From: Xanthomonas sp. DAR 80977
GTDB taxonomy: Bacteria; Pseudomonadota; Gammaproteobacteria; Xanthomonadales; Xanthomonadaceae
DNA length: 64,000 nt
Reading direction: 5' to 3'
Assembly (NCBI RefSeq): GCF_041240605.1
Contig: NZ_CP162487.1
Coordinates: 3,045,001 to 3,109,000, forward strand
The notes under the pieces are model-generated. The model did not search any database. It was not told the origin of the DNA and saw only the letters and a program-made list of their open reading frames with translations. How positions within the stretch are numbered: the stretch's first letter is position 1; the number at the start of each line of letters is the position of its first letter. This document shows positions 18,461 through 27,327 of this stretch, one piece after another. The position numbers and the translations under genes were made by a program.

Positions 18461-18814
18461 ATGACCGACAAACGCCTCAAATCCCTTCGCGCCAACGCCT
18501 TCCAATCCCAGTCCGGCCGCTGCTACTACTGTGACCTGCCGATGTGGCATTCCTCTCCACACGAGTTGGGCCTTCGACCACGCTCTGCTGGCCCGTTCCG
18601 ATGCACGGCCGAGCATCTCGTAGCTCGACAAGACGGCGGGAAAGACGTGGTCAGCAACGTCGTGGCTGCCCACGCGGCTTGCAACCACCGCCGGCACAAG
18701 CGGTCTGCGCCTGTGCCTTCAGCTACCGACTACCGAACATTGGTGCAACGTCAGCTGGCGAAGGGAAAATGGTGGCCGCAGTGGATTCACGGGCTAGGCA
18801 TCGGTGCCCCATGA
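18461..18814 (+). CDS. Small HNH endonuclease-like protein
   Basis: A 117-residue protein. A first zinc knuckle, GRCYYCDLPMW, is followed by TAEHLVARQDGGKD (the H of HNH) and NVVAAHAACNHRRH, giving the CxxC...EHL...N...CNxxR pattern of HNH nucleases of the McrA/5-methylcytosine class. It is short enough to be just the nuclease domain with a basic tail. The ATG at 18461 was chosen because the structured repeat lies directly before it. It could be a homing-type or restriction-type enzyme; nothing here decides. Confidence 0.8.
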   Translation: MTDKRLKSLRANAFQSQSGRCYYCDLPMWHSSPHELGLRPRSAGPFRCTAEHLVARQDGGKDVVSNVVAAHAACNHRRHKRSAPVPSATDYRTLVQRQLAKGKWWPQWIHGLGIGAP

Positions 18815-18848
18815 CGTCGAGCGCTCACCTGAGACGCCCTTTCTCCAA

Positions 18849-19640
18849 TCAATAGGTGTCAAAGGCAAGCCGATCCATACGGGCGATGTGTTGACGCATG
18901 TAGCGGGCCATGGCCGTGGCAGCACAGGCAACCAAGTCGCTGTCTTCCCATGCCCCAACCCCCACTGCACTCAGGGCGGTGATGACGCAGAGGTTCGTCG
19001 TCGCCACCGAATTGACCGTGGCCTGAAACAAAATGTCTGCCGGCACGTGGGCGCCGATCTGACCATTAGGATCCTGATACATAGCCCGGATTGCCTTTCC
19101 GCCATGGACCAGCCCGCAAAGCGGATCCCACACATCGCTTACGGTGCGCGCCAGCTTTTGGGGCTCCTCGTCCTGACCTATCCGTGCAAGAGTTATTTCG
19201 ACATCGGCGGCCAAGTCCTTCAATGAGATGGCCACCCACTTTCCTTTTTCATTCTTTTTCCGGGGCCCTCGGTCTTCCTGAAGAAAGTCTTGAAACTGAT
19301 CCTCGTCGGCGAGGAACTGGACAAACACCGCTCGCAGGAACTGCTCGATCTGCGAGCGATGCATCCCCAACGCCACGGCCGGCAGATCGATGGGATGGGT
19401 TTCTAACAAGAAGAGCAATGCGCGGCCGTAGTCCATCGATGCCCTCAGCAACTGAAAGGACACCCGGTGACGCTCACCGCCCGTCGGGATGCCGATCCGC
19501 GAGATGCACCCCATGTTGGTCTCTAAGCTTTCCCTGGCCTCCATTGCTTCTTGAGCAATGTCTTGCGCTGTGGGCGATCTCCGCTGTCGAACGGATGACA
19601 GCACGGCTTGAATCCCACTTGTTAAAGGATCTTCGGTCAT
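18849..19640 (-). CDS. Unknown helical protein (DUF6988-like)
   Basis: A 263-residue product, mostly helical. The segment AVALGMHRSQIEQFLRAVFVQFLAD followed, near residue 185, by VWDPLCGLVHGG resembles the DUF5677/DUF6988 style of helical proteins, often found in defence islands and perhaps HEPN-related. I see no clear R-x4-6-H motif; only VHGG hints at one. Its ATG overlaps the stop of the upstream UDG-like gene by 4 bp, so it is the last gene of a three-gene unit. Confidence 0.7.
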   Translation of the reverse strand: MTEDPLTSGIQAVLSSVRQRRSPTAQDIAQEAMEARESLETNMGCISRIGIPTGGERHRVSFQLLRASMDYGRALLFLLETHPIDLPAVALGMHRSQIEQFLRAVFVQFLADEDQFQDFLQEDRGPRKKNEKGKWVAISLKDLAADVEITLARIGQDEEPQKLARTVSDVWDPLCGLVHGGKAIRAMYQDPNGQIGAHVPADILFQATVNSVATTNLCVITALSAVGVGAWEDSDLVACAATAMARYMRQHIARMDRLAFDTY

Positions 19641-20338
19641 ACCATTGGCTCGTGGTGTGGACACTCCAGCAGGTGCCGCAACGCTGCGGCCCGGTCCTCC
19701 CAGCGATCCACGTTCCACGAGGGGTGGTAAACCCAAGTCATCCACGCCATACCATTGCCGTAATCAAGCGACCACACATGCCGCTCCTCCAAGTAGCGGC
19801 GCCGGCGCCCTTCTGAGTTGACATGGCGTGCATGGAAGACGGGCTGATCGGTGGGCTCACCGTGCGCGAACATGCGCCACGCCGTCCGCCCCAGCACCAG
19901 GATCACCTCTGGCTGGAGGAGCGGAAGAATGGCGCTTACCAGAACTTTCCCGCCGTCCTTGAAGTCATCGCCCGACGGGCGATGTCCTGCTGCGGTGCCA
20001 GCGAAACGCTGGGACAGGTTGCAGAAGGCGACGCGCTTCCAAGCCTGCGCTGCATCGGAAAGCGCTAGTGTGCCCTTGCCCGTCAGCAAACGATCCAGCT
20101 CGTCGAAGAACTTCCCCCCACCCTTCCGCTCACAGGTCTCCATGTCCCCGAACGTGTCACGGGTGAAAGGCCGAGTGAGGGCGGGGTCGCCGGTCCACCC
20201 GTCTTCGCGGTAGTGGGATTCGCCCAACAGCAGCACACGGCGCCCCCCAAAGCCCTCTAGATACCGGCTGCCCACGTAGGGCACAAAGGCCACCGCGTCT
20301 GGCCAGTCTTCAAATTTCAACGATGCGCTGTCTTCCAT
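19637..20338 (-). CDS. Uracil-DNA-glycosylase-fold protein
   Basis: A 233-residue protein with the two signature strands of the UDG superfamily: VLLLGESHY at residues 35-43 in the place of GxxPG motif I, and YHPSW near residue 205 in the place of the C-terminal HPS motif II. The central VILVLGRTAW strand also fits the fold. Motif I lacks the usual catalytic Asp/Asn-Pro-Gly, so base excision should not be assumed. Related UDG-like proteins occur in defence loci, where they may sense or attack modified DNA. It overlaps its neighbours by 22 bp upstream and 4 bp downstream. Confidence 0.7.
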   Translation of the reverse strand: MEDSASLKFEDWPDAVAFVPYVGSRYLEGFGGRRVLLLGESHYREDGWTGDPALTRPFTRDTFGDMETCERKGGGKFFDELDRLLTGKGTLALSDAAQAWKRVAFCNLSQRFAGTAAGHRPSGDDFKDGGKVLVSAILPLLQPEVILVLGRTAWRMFAHGEPTDQPVFHARHVNSEGRRRRYLEERHVWSLDYGNGMAWMTWVYHPSWNVDRWEDRAAALRHLLECPHHEPMV

Positions 20339-21813
20339 GATGGACTCTCCTCGGTCCTCAGATCCTGCTTAGTCGTAGTCAATGCGGTCTTCGCCACTTG
20401 CCCAGGTTCTGCGACCCACAAGCGCGCGACTTCGGGGAATAGGCGGACCAAGAGCGCGTCCCAGGATCGATCAGGCGCGAACGTGCTCTCGCCCTTGGCT
20501 AGGCTGGCGAGCACGCTTTTCATTTTGCCTTGAAGCTTCGCGGTCCGATCCTGCGGCAATACAGTCTTCAACTGGCCATGCGCCCGAAGCATGCAGCGGT
20601 AGAACCATAGGCTTTTAGGCCAAACCTTGTGGGCATGGTGTCCTAACTCGGCCAGCGTCTCAAAGCCAATGCCAATGGGCCGTCCCTGACCGTGCTTGAT
20701 CGAGTAGCCGATCACCAACAAGCGCTCCAAGTCGCCGCTCCCTTTGGCATAGAGCGGCAGCGCGATTCCCACTTGAGCAAATGAGCGGCGCAACTCCCCC
20801 CATCGGCGATCCCGTTCTTTGTAGTCGACGAGCTCGCCTCGGAGCATGGCCACGTAGAACGTTTCGAAGGCCTCTCGGCGGAGGCCCCAGATTTGATCCT
20901 CCTGCCAAGCCAACCGATCCGTCTCTGCTTGGGCTCTATGCCGTTCGTAATCGAAGGCGTAGGCCCGGGGGATACCGCGGCTGCAGGTGTCAAAGATGAG
21001 TTTTTCGAACGGGATTTCCTGACGCACCTCCACGTCGCGGATCGTGCCGTTCTCCAGGCGCGGCTCCAACCAAACGCCTTCAAGGTAGAAGCGACCCTCG
21101 CGTTGGGAGCGGGCCACGGTGTCGGGGGTGACCCGAAACGCGTTGCGGTTGTTGGCGAAGAACAGGTCGTCTTCGGACAGCCGGAACTGCTCCAGATTCA
21201 ACTCCTTGAAGAGCCAGAGCATGCGCCCCCCGTTCTTCCGGTAATGCCTCATCCGCTCGGCGATGACGTGCACGAACGTCGTGGAGAGCTGGATCTCAAT
21301 GGCCCATTTCTGGCCGTCCCGCTGCGTCTGCACGTCGGGCTGGCGCCACTTCACGCCTTCGATGTCCCACCACCGCTCTTCCAGTTTGGTCTTTTGGAAG
21401 GACGGGTCAGCTTCCAAGCTCTCACGCACCCACTCCTTGAATGCCTTGTGTAGCGCGCCCTCCTTACACAACCCGAACTTGCGCGCCACGATGGCTTGGG
21501 GCGAGTGCCCCTTGCGACCGGTGCACGTTTCCCGATGGCGGGCCGTGAGGTGATCGAAGTAGAAGCGGAACTCGCTTCGGGCACGGATGGCTTTGGACCT
21601 CACACCCATGGCGTCCTGGCAGTGGGGGCACGTGAACCGCGGGGTGCCGTCGAGCACTTCCAACTCAGCAGCCAGCCGCCCATCCCGAACGACTTCCCCG
21701 TAGTCCCGGCCATCCATGAAAGCATCCAAGGTCAGGCACTCGCCACTGTCCCGATCCCAAACCAAATCATGGGAGCGCTTCGCAGCCGGCACGTATAGGA
21801 CGGTGTTCTCCAT
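20317..21813 (-). CDS. CoiA/DUF6035-like nuclease
   Basis: A 498-residue protein. Residues about 60-95 carry a zinc-finger-like CPHC...H...C pattern (FTCPHCQDAMG, then TARHRETCTG). The central part has a restriction-fold active site: WRQPDVQTQRDGQKWAIEIQLS, giving the D...E-x-Q pattern of CoiA-type nucleases. The C-terminal half is helical and unknown. DUF6035/CoiA-like proteins resemble competence protein CoiA but are common in defence islands. It is the first gene of a unit with the UDG-like and helical proteins, divergent from the gene at 21965. Confidence 0.75.
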   Translation of the reverse strand: MENTVLYVPAAKRSHDLVWDRDSGECLTLDAFMDGRDYGEVVRDGRLAAELEVLDGTPRFTCPHCQDAMGVRSKAIRARSEFRFYFDHLTARHRETCTGRKGHSPQAIVARKFGLCKEGALHKAFKEWVRESLEADPSFQKTKLEERWWDIEGVKWRQPDVQTQRDGQKWAIEIQLSTTFVHVIAERMRHYRKNGGRMLWLFKELNLEQFRLSEDDLFFANNRNAFRVTPDTVARSQREGRFYLEGVWLEPRLENGTIRDVEVRQEIPFEKLIFDTCSRGIPRAYAFDYERHRAQAETDRLAWQEDQIWGLRREAFETFYVAMLRGELVDYKERDRRWGELRRSFAQVGIALPLYAKGSGDLERLLVIGYSIKHGQGRPIGIGFETLAELGHHAHKVWPKSLWFYRCMLRAHGQLKTVLPQDRTAKLQGKMKSVLASLAKGESTFAPDRSWDALLVRLFPEVARLWVAEPGQVAKTALTTTKQDLRTEESPSWKTAHR

Positions 21814-21964
21814 GGTTTCACTTTAGCCCTGCTCCGTCTCGCGAGGTGAGACGCTCGGAAGCCAGCATTTTGGACATCTTGGAACTGCTCTTGGCTTGGG
21901 TTTCCCAATACCAACCCCATTGCCTTTTGGGACAGGGATGTCCTGTCGAACAGGGAGAAATCGA

Positions 21965-22309
21965 ATGTTGAAGTTCTACACCAAGGACCCAGCCGAACTG
22001 CTCCAGAAGTTCAAGGCAAAGCTCAAGGCCAAGCAAGGCCAGGACAGCATTAAGACGTGGGAACAGGTCGGCGAGAACTTTGGCCATACTTCCGAGCGCT
22101 GGAAGAATAAGTTGGAGTTCAAAGCAAACGTCAACGCTGGGGCTGAGAAGCCGAACCTGGCCTTTACGATGACATCGATAGAAAAGGGCACCCAAGAGGA
22201 ACAGCAGATCGTCTACGCCTACTACCACGGCCACTTGCTGCAAACATTTGTGGACCATCTTGGCGAACACTTCACGGCAGCCTACTACGCCGACACCCGG
22301 AAGAAGTGA
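21965..22309 (+). CDS. Unknown 114-aa protein
   Basis: A soluble, lysine-rich product starting at an ATG preceded by GGAGAAATCGA. The middle is predicted strand-rich (NLAFTMTSIEKGTQEEQ) and the end helical (YAYYHGHLLQTFVDHLGEHF). I do not recognise it. It has its own promoter region shared with the divergent nuclease gene at 21813 and ends in a good terminator, so it is a one-gene unit. Confidence 0.7.
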   Translation: MLKFYTKDPAELLQKFKAKLKAKQGQDSIKTWEQVGENFGHTSERWKNKLEFKANVNAGAEKPNLAFTMTSIEKGTQEEQQIVYAYYHGHLLQTFVDHLGEHFTAAYYADTRKK

Positions 22310-22315
22310 TCCCCA

Positions 22316-22341
22316 TGAAGGCCCTCGTAAGGGGCCTTTTT
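22316..22341 (+). terminator. Rho-independent terminator
   Basis: AAGGCCC / GGGCCTT stem with a 7-base loop, followed by TTT, 8 bp after the stop at 22309. Confidence 0.85.
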
Positions 22342-22451
22342 GATGCACGCGAGTTTGCACCAAGGCCGCCACGACAATCGCGATCTACCGACGGCTGAGC
22401 GGGCGTCAAGACAGATGCCAAAGCGGGCACGGGGCCCGAAGGCGCCTCTCC

Positions 22452-22688
22452 TCATGCGAAGGCGTGCTCCGCCCCCAGCACGGTCCACCCTCGGTCCATT
22501 AGGTTGCATCGGTGCAGCCAGCGCTCTTCCTCGGTCATCCACACGGGATGGGCCACTGGAACCTCAACCGGCTCCAGCGGCCCCAGGACCGGTGGCAGCG
22601 TGGGATTGTCGTCCAGGAATAGGACGTAGAAGTGCTCGCCGGTATGGTCGGCGGTCATTCGATACAGCGTTAGATGTGATTTGCTCAT
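22452..22688 (-). CDS. Unknown 78-aa protein
   Basis: A small acidic product beginning MSKSHLTLYRMTADHTG, with AGGAGAACTTCC directly before the ATG on the minus strand. This ribosome site is the main reason to call it. A WMTEEERWLHRC segment near the C-terminus looks helical. No family is recognised. Confidence 0.6.
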   Translation of the reverse strand: MSKSHLTLYRMTADHTGEHFYVLFLDDNPTLPPVLGPLEPVEVPVAHPVWMTEEERWLHRCNLMDRGWTVLGAEHAFA

Positions 22689-22855
22689 GGAAGTTCTCCT
22701 ATTGGTTAATGTCGAAGCCGAGCAGGCTTGACCTCATTACTTATCCCCTTCCACCAAAGATTTCGAAGAGTCCTTGTGCCGCAAGGGTTTCCATTTTAAA
22801 AGCGTCGGGTGATCTGGCTTCCGGTATCCTTTTCCCAACAGGGGAACACAACACC

Positions 22856-23971
22856 ATGAGACAACGGATCATTGGCTTGGCCCTCGTGGCCATGCTCGCT
22901 GGATGCAATGCGCCCACTCCTCCACCCATTGCGACTCCGGAGCCACCGGTAGCGCTTCCTGCACCAGTCGCCAAACCCGAGCCAGCACCAGTTCCGAAGG
23001 AAACCGCAGCTCCAGCACCGAATGAACCAAAGGCACACGCCGACGATCCAGCCGTAGTCGCAAGGCTGCGGAAGTTGATAGAAGAAAGGGATGCATTGGC
23101 CACGAAGGTGTTCCAGGCAGGTGTGGCCATCGACGGGCACACCTCCGCCGGCACGGCGTTCAACGAGATCCATATCCCTGAGCACAAGTGCTGGGTGTTG
23201 GGACAACTGCTGGGCAAGGGCGCCGTCGTGAAGCCGGTGGAAATCACTTACCAACCAGACTACGAAACGCAGACGACAGAGAACGCCTCCGATCTGCGAA
23301 TAATGAGCAACTCCCTCTATAACTTCGCTAGTGTGGCTAAGCACATCCTGGGCATGGCGCACGACGAACGCGTTGTCACCTGGAACCTCGACTGCGCGGG
23401 ACAGCTAGGCTTGTCCCGCACCTTGATCAAGCAGGAAGGAAAATCCTCCTTCTACGTGGTGACGAACGAAGGCCGCGCCCTGAAGGTGTTAGGCGATATC
23501 GAGGAGGGCTTTGCGAAGAAGATCCAAGACGCCATCGAGGCAAACCCCACTGTGGAGGTCGTAACGCTGGGAAGCGGCGGTGGATACGTCATCGAGGCGA
23601 TGCAGGCAGGTGCCTACATCCGCAGCAAGGGACTGCACACCACCCTCTTCAGTAACTGCTACTCCGCGTGCCCCTTGGTCTTCATGGCCGGTGTGGAACG
23701 GCAGAACTGGTCCCCCTACCCCAAACTGGGCTTTCATCAGATATACACCACTGACGGTCAAGCCATCCCATTGGACAGCGAACCCTATCGCCAGGTGTTC
23801 AGCTACCTGGTGCGCATGGGAATCGAACCCCGCTACGTGCTCCAGAAAATGTGGTCAGCCCCACCATCGGAAATGACCAATGTAGACGGTGAGGACTACG
23901 ACCTTTGCCGCGCCAACATCACCACGTGGATTCAACGAGGTTGTTCCAACCGGGACTACGGCCACCTCTGA
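22856..23971 (+). CDS. Lipoprotein with ClpP/SppA-like (COG3904) domain
   Basis: A 371-residue protein. Residues 1-17 form a lipoprotein signal peptide (LAMLAGC lipobox: AMLAGC). A proline-rich linker of about 45 residues follows. The C-terminal 170 residues have the crotonase/ClpP look of COG3904 periplasmic proteins: VVTLGSGGGYVIEAMQAGAYI, then TTLFSNCYSACPLVFMAGVERQ. In this family the GGxxxEA and SACxLVF motifs mark the oxyanion and putative nucleophile regions, but protease activity is unproven; here the putative Ser sits in SACP. It is likely anchored facing the periplasm. Confidence 0.75.
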   Translation: MRQRIIGLALVAMLAGCNAPTPPPIATPEPPVALPAPVAKPEPAPVPKETAAPAPNEPKAHADDPAVVARLRKLIEERDALATKVFQAGVAIDGHTSAGTAFNEIHIPEHKCWVLGQLLGKGAVVKPVEITYQPDYETQTTENASDLRIMSNSLYNFASVAKHILGMAHDERVVTWNLDCAGQLGLSRTLIKQEGKSSFYVVTNEGRALKVLGDIEEGFAKKIQDAIEANPTVEVVTLGSGGGYVIEAMQAGAYIRSKGLHTTLFSNCYSACPLVFMAGVERQNWSPYPKLGFHQIYTTDGQAIPLDSEPYRQVFSYLVRMGIEPRYVLQKMWSAPPSEMTNVDGEDYDLCRANITTWIQRGCSNRDYGHL

Positions 23972-24027
23972 ACGCTCGCCTTGGAATGCTCGGCTTGCCC
24001 ATCAAGCTACCATCATCGTATATAAGT

Positions 24028-24131
24028 CTACCGCCGGTCGCTGAGCGTCGGTGTTGTGCCCGCACTCCGAACGGCTCCGGGTGCCCGAGGTTCTCGCTAA
24101 AAGGCACGGGAATCCTTTCGATTCCGGAGCC
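24028..24131 (+). repeat. Structured intergenic repeat, copy 2
   Basis: Second copy of the element at 18356-18457, in the same orientation. The identical blocks are 24034-24064 and 24071-24091. It has the same fold: outer stem GGCTCCGG / CCGGAGCC, arm 1 GTGCC / GGCAC (a T-A pair replaces the T-G pair of copy 1), arm 2 GGAATC / GATTCC, while the arm 1 loop has diverged. It is not followed by an HNH gene, although GACCGGCCGCTG just downstream echoes the TCCGGCCGCTG of the HNH coding sequence. Confidence 0.75.
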
Positions 24132-24421
24132 TCCCACGAGCAAGACCGGCCGCTGTTTCTGAGGTTGGCGGCACCGTCCGGATGCATCCCGCGATGGGAC
24201 CCACATCAGAGGGACAAATCGGTATTGAACCGTGAGCTGAAATCGATCCTTGCTGCGCAGCAACGCCTTGCTTCAACAGACTGAGCTCACCGCTCACTCC
24301 TGGAACCTTTCCTTTCGCCTACGACCAACGCCTACTTGCCCCATGACGTGACCAACGTCACTATTCAACAAAGGGACGGGGTGCCACCTTGGCTCACCGC
24401 CATGCACAGGGGATGTGATCG

Positions 24422-27034
24422 ATGGCGAGGAAGGACGGACCCGGGGCCGCTGCACCCGCGACGCTGGAAGACTGGTTGAATGGACGTGCCAGTTGGTTGC
24501 GCATGGCAGCTGCCGGCGTGATTCAAAACCGACGCATGCCGACGGAAGATGAGATTGAGGCTTTGACGACCCATTGCCTTGCAGAAGCGGCCAACACGTT
24601 GGATACCCAGCATCCTCCGTTGGTGCCCGGGACGATCTTGGGAACGGCAGCGGCGGCCGACCTACGCATCGATACGGTATCAAGCATCCGCGGTGTCAAC
24701 GCCATCGGCGAGAACGCAGTCCTGGATCTCAGTCGGGGCCAAATGACCGTGGTCTACGGGCCTAACGGCGCAGGTAAATCCGGCTATGCGCGCCTGATGA
24801 AGCACGTCTGTGGTGCGCGAGCCAAAGGGTCAATCCACGCAAACGTCTTCCATCAAGGCCCCGCCGCAGCCTCTGCGTTGATCAAGGTCACCACCCAAGG
24901 AGCCGATGGCAGTTCCACGTCCACCGATCTCGCCTGGGAAGCGGCCAATGGTCCCCATTCGAAGCTGAGCGCAGTCCCCGTCTTTGATTCGGCCACCGCG
25001 CTGGAGCTGGGGGACACCGCGACCACCGCCACCCACCTTCCACGTGCGATGCGGTTTGTGGGCGTGCTCATCCGGATTTCGGACGCCGTCGGCGATCGAC
25101 TGAAGGCCCGTGCGGCCCGCCTAACCACCCGCCTCCCCCTCGTGCCTGCGGAACATGCAGCGAGCAGTGCAACCACGCTTCTCAACAAGCTCAACGCAAA
25201 GCTAACCGAGGACGACATCAACAAGGCCTGCGCCTTCCCCTCTTCCATCAATGAAGAGCGCTTGGCACTGGAATCAGCGTTGGCTCAAGCCAATCCCGAA
25301 GTCGCTCATGCCAAGGCGGTAGGCGACTTGGAGCGCCTGTCGCAATTGGCCACTGGTTTCTCCGCAATGAAGGAGAACCTGAGCAATGAACGGGCCCAAG
25401 CGCTTATTGATGCCCGCACCATCGCAGAGCAAAAACGCCAAGCCGCAACCGCCTACGCAACCGCTTTTCTCAATGGTTTGCCGCTGAAGGGGGTCGGAGA
25501 CGCCGTTTGGCAGACGCTATGGGACGCCGCCAAGGCGTATTCAATCGGTCCGGCCTACCATGGTCATTCCTTCCCGCATGTCGGAGACGAGGCCCGCTGT
25601 GTCCTCTGCCAGCAAACGCTGGGAGACGAAGGCAAAGAACGGCTGACCAGCTTTGAGGGCCACCTCAACCACACGCTGCAGACCGAGGCGAAGGCGGCGG
25701 AAGATTCCCTGGCAGCGCTGAAGAAGGCGTTGCCGAGCCCTCTCACTGATGTTGTTTGGCAAGCCCAGTGCAACGTCCTCGGTCTGGACGTCGAGCAGGC
25801 GACAGTGCTGTTCAAGGCTATCCATGCCAGGCTGAAGGCCATGGCAGAGGCATCCGCCGCACCGCCGGTGGAGTGGTCCGTGTGGACCAACGCTCTTGAC
25901 CAGAAGGTCAAGACGACAACGGCGGAACGCTACGCGCTCGCGGTATTGCTTGACCCGAAGGGACGCTCCCAGAAGGAAGCCCGCCTGCGAGAGCTCAAAG
26001 CTCGGCAATGGCTGGCAGAGCAACGCGACTCCGTCTGGGCAGAGGTCATTCGCCTCAAACGCGTGGCAACGGTGGAGGCGGCTGTTCGCTCGACGCTGAC
26101 CGGACCGCTGACCACCAAAAGCAACGAAATCGGCCAGTTGGAGTTGGCGAAGGGCTATTGCGATCGCTTCAACGCGGAGCTCAAGGCACTGGGTGGCCAC
26201 TTGCTTCCGGTGCGCATGACGCATAGAGCCGCCGGAAAGGGCATCTTCAGCTTTTACATCGAGCTGAAGGATGCAACTGCCCCGGTTAAGAATCGTGAGA
26301 TTCTGAGCGAAGGCGAGCAACGTATCGTTGCCTTGGCCGCGTTCCTAGCCGACGCGACGGGGCTTGAGCGAGGGATGCCGGTGATCTTCGACGATCCCAT
26401 ATCCTCGCTGGATCAACGTTACGAAGAGGCGGTCGCCAAACGCCTGGTGGACTTGGCCGAGTATCGCCAGGTGATCGTTTTCACGCACCGACTGTCGCTG
26501 ATGGTTCTTCTTCAGAACGCAACCGAGCAACGGGCCAAGCTTGATCTCTCGCCGGTCAAAGTCAAGGTAGAATCTATCGCGCGCGATGGCAGCAGCACCG
26601 GTATGCCGGCGCTCATCGACACTTTCTCACTCAAGCCCCAGTCCGGGTTCGGCCAAATGGTCAACAGCATTGGTGAGCTCAAAAAACTAGACGCGCCCCT
26701 GAAAACACTCGCGCTGAAGGCCGCGTGCAGCAACTTCCGCATCCTGGTTGAGCGCTCTATTGAGGATGACCTGTGCTCCGGCATCGTCAACCGCTACCGC
26801 CGCGAGATCAAAATCCTCAACAAGCTCAAGCGATTGCACGCAATCACACCGGAGGATTGCGCCCTCATCGATGACATGATGAGCAAATATTCCGCGTTCG
26901 AGCACTCTCAGCCAATGGACACCCCAACATGGCTTCCAGAACCAGATGAACTGCTGGCGGACGTTCAAGCCATGCTGGCCTGGACCAAAGAGTTCAATAA
27001 ACGAGCTGAAGCTGCGGCTAAACCCAAGGCCTAG
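24422..27034 (+). CDS. AAA_13/RloC-like ATPase with internal CxxC
   Basis: An 870-residue ABC-class ATPase of the SMC/RecF group. Walker A is YGPNGAGKSG (Lys119). A long central helical region carries CVLC (Cys393, Cys396), a possible half zinc hook as in Rad50 and RloC. The signature is LSEGEQR (from 628) and Walker B is VIFDDPISSLD (Asp657, Asp658), followed by the H-loop FTHRLS. The C-terminal 200 residues end with an EHSQP segment that I recall as recurrent in this family. Such orphan ATPases are frequent in defence islands; RloC itself is an anticodon nuclease, but I cannot identify its nuclease residues here. Confidence 0.85.
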   Translation: MARKDGPGAAAPATLEDWLNGRASWLRMAAAGVIQNRRMPTEDEIEALTTHCLAEAANTLDTQHPPLVPGTILGTAAAADLRIDTVSSIRGVNAIGENAVLDLSRGQMTVVYGPNGAGKSGYARLMKHVCGARAKGSIHANVFHQGPAAASALIKVTTQGADGSSTSTDLAWEAANGPHSKLSAVPVFDSATALELGDTATTATHLPRAMRFVGVLIRISDAVGDRLKARAARLTTRLPLVPAEHAASSATTLLNKLNAKLTEDDINKACAFPSSINEERLALESALAQANPEVAHAKAVGDLERLSQLATGFSAMKENLSNERAQALIDARTIAEQKRQAATAYATAFLNGLPLKGVGDAVWQTLWDAAKAYSIGPAYHGHSFPHVGDEARCVLCQQTLGDEGKERLTSFEGHLNHTLQTEAKAAEDSLAALKKALPSPLTDVVWQAQCNVLGLDVEQATVLFKAIHARLKAMAEASAAPPVEWSVWTNALDQKVKTTTAERYALAVLLDPKGRSQKEARLRELKARQWLAEQRDSVWAEVIRLKRVATVEAAVRSTLTGPLTTKSNEIGQLELAKGYCDRFNAELKALGGHLLPVRMTHRAAGKGIFSFYIELKDATAPVKNREILSEGEQRIVALAAFLADATGLERGMPVIFDDPISSLDQRYEEAVAKRLVDLAEYRQVIVFTHRLSLMVLLQNATEQRAKLDLSPVKVKVESIARDGSSTGMPALIDTFSLKPQSGFGQMVNSIGELKKLDAPLKTLALKAACSNFRILVERSIEDDLCSGIVNRYRREIKILNKLKRLHAITPEDCALIDDMMSKYSAFEHSQPMDTPTWLPEPDELLADVQAMLAWTKEFNKRAEAAAKPKA

Positions 27035-27327
27035 CCGTTGCTTTCGCGCCAGCCGACATATGCGCGCTGAACGCCCCCCACTGGTTCAACAAATCGGTGA
27101 CCACAATCCGCTCCTGGAGAGATCGACCAGCGCGAGTCGCACTGGAAGAGAATCCTCATGAGCCGTGACTACGGCTACAACCGGAACTGATAGCGACAAA
27201 GGCCGGGGCGAGCCTGGCCAACGGATCATGGACGCGGAGAACACACCTACTCCGCTCACACAGCAGTATCCCTGATCGCCATCAGCGCCAAGTCATGTCC
27301 CGCGAATGCATTTTAGAACGCTGGCGC
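27035..27327. other. Spacer with no supported gene
   Basis: This 293-bp stretch lies between the convergent ATPase gene and the membrane-protein gene at 27328. I see no convincing terminator or gene in it. Confidence 0.4.

Noticed and set aside
24051..24284. Small open frame starting inside repeat copy 2
   Set aside because: Its first half is the structured repeat itself and it has no ribosome site; the tail could be a decayed HNH remnant but is too short to call.
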